A stretch of 35,099 nucleotides of DNA from Dehalococcoidia bacterium. GTDB lineage: Bacteria > Chloroflexota > Dehalococcoidia > Dehalococcoidales > Fen-1064. Positions 25,170-35,099 of the stretch are shown piece by piece. The DNA lies in assembly GCA_003162335.1 (NCBI GenBank), contig PMMG01000016.1, positions 1 to 35,099 of the forward strand, written 5' to 3'. The notes below the pieces were generated by a model that did no database searches, was not told the DNA's origin, and was given only the letters and a program-made list of their open reading frames with translations. Position 1 is the first letter of the stretch. Each line of letters starts with the position of its first letter. The position numbers and the translations under genes were made by a program.

Positions 25170-25244
25170 ACTGCTATAGTACTTTATTTTGTAATCAACC
25201 ACTTAAAATAAATGTAGAGCGAGTTGGAGGGGGCGAATCAACAT

Positions 25245-27818
25245 TTAATTCAAACTGATCGTCGATCCATCCGGGGTTTTCACCACATCTATTCGTGCCG
25301 GGAAAGCGTCCCGCAGTTCCTCGACATGCGTGATCACCAGGATCTTTTCGAAATCGTCCTGAATGGAATTAATGGCTTCCTTCAGCTTCTCAATGCCGGC
25401 GGCATCCTGCGTCCCGAATCCCTCGTCGATGATCAGCGTCGGTAAAGGCGCGCCCGCTCTTTTCGCCAGCAGCCGCGACAATGCAATACGGATCGCGAAA
25501 TTAATGCGGAAAGCCTCGCCGCCGCTGTACATCTCATAATTCCGCGTGCCCAGCTCGTCGGAGATCTTGATTTCCAGCGTCTCGGTGACGTCGCCTTTTT
25601 GTGTTTCTTTCTGGGTCTCTATCTTGACGTGCATGCGGTTATCCGTCATTCGCGCCAGCAGCTGGTTAGCTTCATTTTCGATTTCCGGCAAAGCCGTCTC
25701 GATCAATAAAGCCTGGATGCCTTTTTTGCCAAATGCTTCCGCCAGTTCGTGATAGATCGCGGCTTCTTTCGCCGCAGCATTCAATTGTTTTTCCTTATCA
25801 ACTTTTTCCGTTTCCCGCCGGGCATAATATTCCAGTTTGCCTTTAATTCCGCCGATTTTCTCCTGTACCTGTTTTTGCATGACCGTCAATCGTTTGAATT
25901 CATTTTCTACGCGCAGCAGTTCGCTCGCCACCTGCGGCAGCGCCCTGATTTCCAGCGATAATTCCATCTTTTTAAGGCTGTCATTCTGTAAACCCTGCTG
26001 TAATTCATCGCTGGCTTTGACGGAACGTTCGATGTCTTCTCTTTCCTGATTGATCAACCGGTCGGCTTCCTCCAGTCGTAGCTTGGGAGCTTCAAACTGC
26101 TGTAAGGCTTCCAGTTCATGACGCGCCAGTTCATGCCGTGTCACATCGTAGTTCATTGCGGTTAATTCGGCGGAGATCTGGTTGACCGCAGCCTGCTGCG
26201 TTAAGGCAAAATCCTTGCGGGCCAGGCTCTCTTCGATGTTCTTCAACCCTTCTCTGGCATCTGCCAGCAGGCGGCCTGCTTCCTCAGCGTGCTGAATTTC
26301 CCGCTCCAAAGCTCCCATTTTTGTCTGTGCCGTGCCTTTTTCTCTGGCGAGCGTTTTTTCCGTTTGCGAAATTTCCAGTTCCGTCGTTCTTGAAGTAGCT
26401 TTCCTCTGCACGATCAGCGTGACAATACTGTGCAATTGCTCTGACTTGCTTCGTTTTTCAGAATTATAATGCGCAGAGATATGGTGCAGCCCTGCCGCTC
26501 CCAGTTCCGTCTGACAAACCGGGCATTTGGCATTGTCCGGCTGTGTCAGTAAAAGGTTCAATTTTTCTTCGATTTCGACGATCTCTTTTTCCAGCCTGTT
26601 TTTGTCCGATTCCAGACTACGGATTTGCGCGGTGTTTTCCTGGCTGGCATCCCGCTTATTATGTAAAGTCTGCTCTTGCCCGGCGAGCTGCAGCAATTGA
26701 TTCTGTGCCTGCTGCGCTTCTTCTTTCAATTTAGGCAATTCCTCAACCGCTTTCTCCTGTTCATTGACCTTGTTTTGCAATAACGTGTGTTCTTTGGTCA
26801 ATGCCTGGCCCTCGCGTTCTACAAACATCTCCAGTTCGTGACGGCGTTGGCTCAACCGGTTTACCTGCGCCAGGTTTTTGTTCATGTTATCGTTCAAGGC
26901 TTTGACTTCAACATAACGCCGGTACCCTTCCTCGATCTCCGTGCGTCTGGCCAGTAACTGCTCATGCTCGGTAATTCTGCCGCGCAGCTGCCGGATCTGC
27001 TCCTGCCATTGGTTTAAAGTGCTCGTTTTTTCGGCGATGCTTTTTTCCAGTTGCTGTAAATGCGCCCGCTTGCTCTCCAGCAATTCCTTGCGTTGGCGCA
27101 GTGTGTTCAAACCGGATTCCTGTTCTTTCAGCGATTTTTCTATTTCTGTCAGTTCGGTTTGCGTCTTCGTTAATTCCGCTTCCGCGGCAGCTTTTTGTTC
27201 CAGCTCACGGTTTATATCGGCAATAGAGACCGCCAACGTAGCCCTCAACAACTCGCGCTGTTTGACAATGTCTTTGGCCTGCGCTTCAAATCCGTCGTAA
27301 TAGGCCAGGCCGAGGATGTTCACCAGCACTTGCTTGCGTTTGGCCGGGCTGGAGGTCGTGAACTCGTCGGCGTGTCCCTGCCGCAGGAAAGCGCTGTTAG
27401 TAAAGGTATTGTAGTCCATGTGCAATACTTCGATGATTTTCTGCTGGGTCAGAGGGATCGAATCGCAATCCATCGGACGGTAACCGGTTCCGTTAGCGAT
27501 CTGAAAAGTCAGCGAAGATTGTCCGGAGGCGCCGCGCTTTTTTGGGCGGGCATGCTTGCGGATGATGCGGTATTTTTGTTCCCCGATGGCAAACTCGAAC
27601 TCGACTTCCATCTCATTCTGATTCTGGTGGATAAGATCGTCATCGCGCTTGGCGCGGGTTTCCCCCCACAATGCCCAGGTCATCGCGTCGATAATCGCAG
27701 ATTTGCCGTTGCCGTTATCGCCGCAAATGCTCACAGTGTGGATGCCGGTAAAATCGAGCGTGGGCACGTTTTCCCGGTAAGGCATGAAGTTGCGCATGGT
27801 CAGCTTGATTGGAATCAT
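25245..27818 (-). CDS. sbcC: SbcC/Rad50-type ATPase
   Basis: An 857-residue SMC-like ATPase, the partner of nuclease SbcD/Mre11 in cutting hairpins and processing double-strand ends. It has the N-terminal Walker A CGDNGNGKSAIIDAM in the first 45 residues, two long coiled-coil arms (about 180-420 and 450-690), and a zinc hook CPVC at about 431-434. At the C-terminus are the ABC signature YSGGEAFRINFAIRIALSRLLA and Walker B LPTLIIDEGFGTQDAAG. It is shorter than E. coli SbcC (about 1050) but in the Rad50 range. The ATG start gives MIPIKLTMRNFMPY, the usual family opening. No sbcD gene is adjacent. A hairpin-cutting complex in a palindrome-rich genome is of interest. Confidence 0.92.
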   Translation of the reverse strand: MIPIKLTMRNFMPYRENVPTLDFTGIHTVSICGDNGNGKSAIIDAMTWALWGETRAKRDDDLIHQNQNEMEVEFEFAIGEQKYRIIRKHARPKKRGASGQSSLTFQIANGTGYRPMDCDSIPLTQQKIIEVLHMDYNTFTNSAFLRQGHADEFTTSSPAKRKQVLVNILGLAYYDGFEAQAKDIVKQRELLRATLAVSIADINRELEQKAAAEAELTKTQTELTEIEKSLKEQESGLNTLRQRKELLESKRAHLQQLEKSIAEKTSTLNQWQEQIRQLRGRITEHEQLLARRTEIEEGYRRYVEVKALNDNMNKNLAQVNRLSQRRHELEMFVEREGQALTKEHTLLQNKVNEQEKAVEELPKLKEEAQQAQNQLLQLAGQEQTLHNKRDASQENTAQIRSLESDKNRLEKEIVEIEEKLNLLLTQPDNAKCPVCQTELGAAGLHHISAHYNSEKRSKSEQLHSIVTLIVQRKATSRTTELEISQTEKTLAREKGTAQTKMGALEREIQHAEEAGRLLADAREGLKNIEESLARKDFALTQQAAVNQISAELTAMNYDVTRHELARHELEALQQFEAPKLRLEEADRLINQEREDIERSVKASDELQQGLQNDSLKKMELSLEIRALPQVASELLRVENEFKRLTVMQKQVQEKIGGIKGKLEYYARRETEKVDKEKQLNAAAKEAAIYHELAEAFGKKGIQALLIETALPEIENEANQLLARMTDNRMHVKIETQKETQKGDVTETLEIKISDELGTRNYEMYSGGEAFRINFAIRIALSRLLAKRAGAPLPTLIIDEGFGTQDAAGIEKLKEAINSIQDDFEKILVITHVEELRDAFPARIDVVKTPDGSTISLN

Positions 27819-27981
27819 CTCGGCTTATTTTAACACAGAAGACAGATTGACAAACAGTACGGGAAAACACTAATATCTAAATCCTGAGCTCCAAACAAAT
27901 CCAAACATACTAAAATATAAGGACATCGAAAAAATATTCAAGTTTCAATAATCAATAATCAAAATATGTGAGTTGAATTTA

Positions 27982-28344
27982 ATGAAAGATCAATTTGTTT
28001 CCAAGCCATATGATTTAGAAGAAAGAACGATTAAATACGCGAGGGATGTATTTGTTTTTGTAGGTTTGTGCCCTAAAACATCAGTAAATGTTGAACTGGT
28101 AAAACAGGTTGTAAGGTCATCTGGCTCGGTGGGAGCTAATTATATCGAAGCTAGAGAATCGCTAGGGAAAAAAGACCAAGCGATGAGAATCAGAATATGC
28201 CGGAAAGAAATGAAGGAAAGCAGATACTGGTTGCAGCTTTTTGAAATAAAAGGTCAGGGTATCGAGGAAAAACGCAGGTTATTGATAGATGAGCCATCGG
28301 AACTTTTAAAGATATTTAGTGCCATAATTGAAAAGATAAAATAA
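27982..28344 (+). CDS. four-helix bundle protein (S23/IVS-type)
   Basis: 120 residues, all helical, of the four-helix bundle family related to proteins encoded in 23S rRNA intervening sequences: YDLEERTIKYARDVFVFV, then VVRSSGSVGANYIEARES, LGKKDQAMRIRICRKEMKES and RYWLQLFE. These are the family's strongest signature segments. No rRNA gene is nearby, so this is a free-standing copy. An upstream in-frame TTG at 27973 would add three residues; ATG is preferred. There is no clear ribosome-binding site. Base composition is AT-rich compared with its neighbours, suggesting transfer. Biochemical function is unknown. Confidence 0.82.
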   Translation: MKDQFVSKPYDLEERTIKYARDVFVFVGLCPKTSVNVELVKQVVRSSGSVGANYIEARESLGKKDQAMRIRICRKEMKESRYWLQLFEIKGQGIEEKRRLLIDEPSELLKIFSAIIEKIK

Positions 28345-28413
28345 ATAATATTCAGTATTTTCTTGAAACTTGCCGAAGGTTGAATCTTGATTATTCGTTA
28401 TTAGGAGGCCCAC

Positions 28414-28860
28414 ATGCAATCTGCCGAAGGAAAAATAGGACGGGTTTTCATGCTCAGATTGGAAGATGGCGATTTACTGCCTTCCGCAATCGAAGGTTTT
28501 GCCGAAGAAAAACACATTAAAAACGGTTTTGTGCTTCTGGTCGGCGGTATCGGCAGCGGCCAGGTCGTGGTCGGACCAAGGATCACCGACCAGATGCCGC
28601 CGGACGCCATGTTACTGCCCATCGACGGTGCGCATGAGGTGGTAGGAGTCGGTATCCTCGCCCCCGGTCCTGCCGGTAAAATTACCATGCACATGCATGC
28701 TGCAATGGGCCGCTCCGGTAAAACGACCACCGGCTGCATCCGCCGGGGCGTGAAGACCTGGCTGGTCGCCGAAGCAATTGTTTACGAAATTACCGGCCTC
28801 GACGCCAAACGAATGCTGGATAAAAAGAGCGGTTTTGCCTTGTTGCAGGTCAAAGTATAA
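28414..28860 (+). CDS. PPC/DUF296 domain protein
   Basis: A 148-residue single-domain protein of the PPC (DUF296) family, a trimeric fold found alone in bacteria and archaea and fused to AT-hooks in plants. Visible are GRVFMLRLEDGDLLPSAIEGF at the start, the GFVLLVGGIGSGQVVVGP strand pair, and a histidine-containing KITMHMHAAMGRSGKTTTGC segment that may bind metal. There is no DNA-binding extension. AGGAGG lies 5 bases before the ATG. Function in bacteria is not established. A two-hairpin repeat follows the stop. Confidence 0.85.
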   Translation: MQSAEGKIGRVFMLRLEDGDLLPSAIEGFAEEKHIKNGFVLLVGGIGSGQVVVGPRITDQMPPDAMLLPIDGAHEVVGVGILAPGPAGKITMHMHAAMGRSGKTTTGCIRRGVKTWLVAEAIVYEITGLDAKRMLDKKSGFALLQVKV

Positions 28861-28868
28861 GGTTTTTC

Positions 28869-28955
28869 AAGCAAGGCTGAGTTAGAGGGGCGCAGCCCCT
28901 CTAACTCAATTTCTCTTCCTTACCGGGGAAGAGATTAAAGAGATAGGGCGTTGTG
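28869..28955 (+). repeat. two-hairpin element, family D copy 2
   Basis: Hairpin 1 has a 14-bp stem TGAGTTAGAGGGGC / GCCCCTCTAACTCA with a GCA loop (28878-28908). Hairpin 2 is CTCTTCC / GGAAGAG. The tail is 'gatagggcgttgtg' and then 'aatataataaaaatg'. It matches 18412-18497 and may end the PPC gene transcript. Confidence 0.75.
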
Positions 28956-29061
28956 TCATAATGAATATAATAAAAATGACATATTCTCCTGATTTTAGAT
29001 CTACTGCAGGCTATATTGTAGAAATCCCATGTTCATATCAAATAAGGAAGGACTAACAAAA

Positions 29062-29637
29062 ATGAAAAAAGTATTATTGACTCCCCAGCCCCTGATTTGT
29101 GTCCCGCCGACCGTAATGGTCGGCACAATGATTAACGGCAGGCCCAATTTTATGACCGCTGCCTGGTGCGGCGTGGCCAGTAGCAACCCGCCGATGATTT
29201 CCGTCGGTATCCGGCCTGGCCGCTACACGATGAAAGGGATTAAAAACAAGGAGTTTTCCATCAATATTCCCTCCGCGGATATTGTAAAAGAAGCCGATTT
29301 TTGCGGCATGGTTTCCGGCGCGGATGTGGACAAAGCTGCAGTCTGTAAATTTACTATTTTTTATGGTGTATTGAAAAATGCTCCCCTCATCGAGCAGTGC
29401 CCGGTCAACCTGGCCTGTAAAGTAGAGCATATTCTGGAACTGGGTGTGCATAACCTTATCATCGGGCAGGTCATTGAAACCCATATTTCCGAAAACTGCC
29501 TCACCGACGGTAAGCCTGACCTCAAGAAGATCAAACCATTTATTTACGGCATGGGCCCGATGGCAGAATATTTTACCGTCGGAGAATCCCTCGGTAAAGG
29601 TTTTTCCCTCGGCAAAGAACTGATGAACAAGAAATAA
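29062..29637 (+). CDS. flavin reductase family protein (FMN-binding split barrel)
   Basis: A 191-residue FMN-binding split-barrel protein of the flavin reductase / FlaRed family. MVGTMINGRPNFMTAAWCGVASSNPPMISVGIRPGRYTMKGI is the typical FMN and substrate-loop region. It continues with EFSINIPSADIVKEADFCGMVSG and a C-terminal helical tail. The ATG at 29062 has GGAAGGA about 9 bases upstream; an in-frame ATG at 29029 has none. Members reduce flavins or serve as small redox enzymes in anaerobes. Which one this is cannot be told. It lies between two repeat elements. Confidence 0.85.
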   Translation: MKKVLLTPQPLICVPPTVMVGTMINGRPNFMTAAWCGVASSNPPMISVGIRPGRYTMKGIKNKEFSINIPSADIVKEADFCGMVSGADVDKAAVCKFTIFYGVLKNAPLIEQCPVNLACKVEHILELGVHNLIIGQVIETHISENCLTDGKPDLKKIKPFIYGMGPMAEYFTVGESLGKGFSLGKELMNKK

Positions 29638-30045
29638 GATATCCAAACTATTTTCGACTGACTGCAATTTGATGGCGGCAGATTGCTATTTGGGTTCGTT
29701 TCTGGTAGTTTGCTATTTCTTTAAAATGTATTAGTTGGGTCTAAGTAGAAAATCCAGAAGAAGGAGTGCCTTTGCACTCCTTCTCGTTTATCTGCCTCTC
29801 CTTTATGGGAGAGGATTGGTGAGGGTCGTTGTGTATTTATTGCATGTCTCATATTAACTTGCTGAATTACTTCTTCAAAATTAAGAAAACCGCACCTTGA
29901 TCGCTGCTAAATTGACAAATCTCCCGTACGATGCTAGTATTTTCGCAATTCAAGCCCGGTTCTTTTGAAATCGGAGATATTGGAAATAGCCATTTTAAAA
30001 ATTTAAACATCAATAAAATAATATGTAAAAATAAGGAGTCTGGTC
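29638..30045. other. 408-bp intergenic region
   Basis: No gene. It holds the two-hairpin family E repeat (29739-29837), which could terminate the flavin reductase transcript, then AT-rich sequence leading to the ribosome-binding site of the NTF2-like gene. Confidence 0.5.
29739..29837 (+). repeat. two-hairpin element, family E copy 2
   Basis: 'tctaagtagaaaatccagaa', then a perfect 10-bp stem GAAGGAGTGC-CTTT-GCACTCCTTC (29760-29783), 'tcgttta', hairpin 2 (ctctcc / ggagag), and the tail 'gagggtcgttgtg'. Hairpin 1 differs in sequence from copy 1 but keeps full pairing. Confidence 0.7.
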
Positions 30046-30702
30046 ATGACGGTAGCAGATTTGGAAGCAAAGGTAGAAGCATTATCTAAATCGATAAAGA
30101 AGCTGGAAAAACAAGCTCAGGCGCAAGCCGATATCGAAGCGATCAAGAAATTACAAAGGTCGTATGGTTTTTACCTCGAACACTGGCAGGAAGACGAAAT
30201 CGTCGAACTGTTTTCCCGCAGCCCGGACGTTCAACTGGAGATCAATGATACCGGCTGTTTTAAAGGGTGGGAAGCGATCAGAGACAGTTTCAATTTTGCC
30301 GACCACTATACTGCCTACGGCGTGAAAAAAGCCCCCGGCGAGTTTCTGCATATCTTGATGCCTTTGGCCGGTATCGTCGACCTTGATAAAAATGGCAAAA
30401 CCGCCAAGGGTAGATGGTACGGCTTCTTCCTCGGCGCCATGCCCCGTCCGGTGAAAACCGAAGCGTTGATCGGCTGCGGCATCTGGGAAAATGAATATGT
30501 CAAAGAAAACGGCATCTGGAAGTTTAAAAAGCTTTTCTGGAATGACATTTTCTGCAGTCCCCTCAATGAGGGTTGGGTCAAGAATCCGTTCCTTGGACAC
30601 CCCATGAAAACTATTGCATCCAGCCCCGATTATCATTTCCAGCATTATCCCTCCGGCTTCATCTTCCCCTACCACTACAAAAATCCTGTCACCGGCAAGT
30701 AA
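30046..30702 (+). CDS. NTF2-like / SnoaL-like domain protein
   Basis: 218 residues. A short N-terminal coiled coil (about 3-30, VADLEAKVEALSKSIKKLEKQ) leads into an NTF2-like alpha/beta cone: IKKLQRSYGFYLEHWQEDEIVELFS, a strand LEINDTGCFKGWEAIRDSF, and later ENGIWKFKKLFWNDIF, as in SnoaL-type proteins. A tail of about 40 aromatic-rich residues follows. There is no signal peptide. AAGGAG lies 10 bases before the ATG. Family members include dehydratases, isomerases and binding proteins; no catalytic residues can be assigned. A strong hairpin follows, so it is probably monocistronic. Confidence 0.82.
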   Translation: MTVADLEAKVEALSKSIKKLEKQAQAQADIEAIKKLQRSYGFYLEHWQEDEIVELFSRSPDVQLEINDTGCFKGWEAIRDSFNFADHYTAYGVKKAPGEFLHILMPLAGIVDLDKNGKTAKGRWYGFFLGAMPRPVKTEALIGCGIWENEYVKENGIWKFKKLFWNDIFCSPLNEGWVKNPFLGHPMKTIASSPDYHFQHYPSGFIFPYHYKNPVTGK

Positions 30703-30714
30703 TTATGTCATTCG

Positions 30715-30750
30715 AGTAGCGTGGCCGAGCTTAGCCTCGGCCACGCTACT
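30715..30750 (+). terminator. strong hairpin after NTF2-like gene
   Basis: A perfect 15-bp stem AGTAGCGTGGCCGAG / CTCGGCCACGCTACT with a 6-base loop begins 12 bases after the stop. Only a weak T-rich tail (TTATAT) follows, so it is probably a terminator or an mRNA 3' stabiliser. Confidence 0.65.
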
Positions 30751-30980
30751 TATATCAATTCATCCTTCTTTATTTTCAATCCGTCCCGATGAAAGCTTGT
30801 CCCACACTTGATATGGGATCGGGATCCAGCCTTGTTTCCGGAATTAACAAACTCGCAATTCATCGCCGTAAACTACACGTTTGTCATACTGAGCCATCTG
30901 TTTTGTTACTCCCCTCAAATATATGCGAAGTATCTAGACCGGATATTCCCTTTTCCCCTTTCCCAATTCTGTTTCCCCAT

Positions 30981-31010
30981 CGTCATTGCGAGGAACGAAG
31001 CAATCTCAGG
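30981..31010 (+). repeat. intergenic repeat family B, copy 3 (short)
   Basis: It carries 'attgcgaggaacgaagcaat' plus 'ctcaggg' and then diverges to 'cggggcggcggcat'. Confidence 0.7.
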
Positions 31011-31150
31011 GCGGGGCGGCGGCATCCCCTTAGTGACTCAGACGTCCCTGCCTGTGGACATTACCTGTTTTTTATTCATAACTCACAACTCATAACTGAA
31101 AACTCAAAACTTCAAGCTGACCGCTGAAAACTTCTCCCCCACGTAATAGC

Positions 31151-31259
31151 TGTAGGGTCGGTGCAGCCCACCAGGTGTAGTTCTCCCTTTTTCTTCATCC
31201 ATGCGGGAGACCTGATCAATTATACGGGCGACCGGCCGGTCGCCCCCACGGTCGTAACC
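31151..31259 (+). repeat. intergenic repeat family C, copy 3
   Basis: It begins 'gtagggtcggtgcagcccac' and ends 'cacggtcgta', with the perfect palindrome GGGCGACCGGCCGGTCGCCC at 31226-31245. It aligns along its length with 3993-4097. Confidence 0.8.
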
Positions 31260-31285
31260 ATTTGTATGTTTCGGATTTCCCATCT

Positions 31286-31315
31286 TTTACACTCTCCACC
31301 CTCTAATGTTATAAT
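31286..31315 (+). promoter_or_regulatory. promoter of the SLOG-eno-MBL operon
   Basis: TTTACA, an 18-base spacer, then a perfect TATAAT (31310-31315). The first start codon is only 15 bases beyond the -10 box, so the leader is very short and the first gene may be translated almost leaderless. Confidence 0.65.
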
Positions 31316-31329
31316 TATAAGGTTGGAGT

Positions 31330-33103
<1,774 letters not shown>

Positions 33104-33106
33104 ATA

Positions 33107-35099
<1,993 letters not shown>

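Larger units (their letters stand above)
30751..31329. other. repeat-rich intergenic region, about 580 bp
   Basis: No gene. It holds a short family B repeat (about 30981-31010), filler of the 'actcacaactcataactgaa' kind also hinted at near 4110, a full family C repeat (31151-31259), and the promoter of the following operon. Open frames here are accidental. Confidence 0.6.

Noticed and set aside
27195-27833. Plus-strand ORF of 212 codons opposite sbcC
   Set aside because: It is antisense to the conserved N-terminal ATPase region of sbcC with no ribosome-binding site.

Overview
The window looks like a stretch of chromosome from an anaerobic bacterium. My best guess is Chloroflexota, class Dehalococcoidia or a relative. 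The guess rests on gene content: an NDP-forming acyl-CoA synthetase, MEP-pathway IspE, a rubrerythrin, a HerA operon, and many short palindromic intergenic repeats such as the 'attgcgaggaacgaagcaat' type. No rRNA or taxonomic marker is present, so this is inference. Most genes are housekeeping and intact. The intergenic spaces are unusually rich in repeats.

Layout. 1-3749 (+): 3' part of an NDP-forming acyl-CoA synthetase, ribosomal protein bL25/Ctc, a branched-chain aminotransferase and a divergent PlsY-like acyltransferase. 4204-9569 (-): rpsT (UUG start, strong terminator), a bifunctional Rel (p)ppGpp enzyme, then a three-gene unit of RDD membrane protein, PrsW-type intramembrane protease and transglutaminase-like protein. 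Two of these carry double zinc ribbons. 9905-14975 (+): a HAS-barrel-like protein, a HerA ATPase and a patatin phospholipase linked by 4-base ATGA overlaps, followed by rsmA and ispE. 15271-18202: rubrerythrin, a small membrane protein, a DUF6282-type amidohydrolase and a CCA-adding-type nucleotidyltransferase. 18813-21293: a two-HMA copper ATPase. 21967-23411: a lower-GC accessory patch with a clear DpnI homologue (methyl-directed restriction endonuclease) and two small unknown genes. 23438-24872 (-): an AhpF/TrxB-type reductase and a glutaredoxin. 25245-27818 (-): SbcC. 27982-30702 (+): four small genes (four-helix bundle, PPC/DUF296, flavin reductase, NTF2-like). 31330-35099 (+): a SLOG-fold protein, enolase, MBL-fold hydrolase and GAPDH, truncated by the window end.

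The most notable observation is the glutaredoxin at 24609-24872. Its reading frame is interrupted by one in-frame UGA exactly at the first active-site cysteine (UPWC). A hairpin with a G at the start of its apical loop begins shortly downstream, at a spacing typical of bacterial SECIS elements. It is therefore probably a selenoprotein that ordinary gene calling truncates to an inactive fragment. It lies next to an AhpF-like reductase that lacks the usual NADPH-binding basic motif, so the two may form an NAD(P)H to glutaredoxin electron chain for peroxide defence.

The intergenic DNA holds at least four repeat families. One is a palindromic MITE-like element of about 160 bp with terminal inverted repeats (four copies, two of them bracketing the selenoglutaredoxin gene). 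The others are a two-hairpin element, a GC-rich palindromic element and the 'attgcgaggaacgaagcaat' element. Degenerate AT-rich filler recurs as well.
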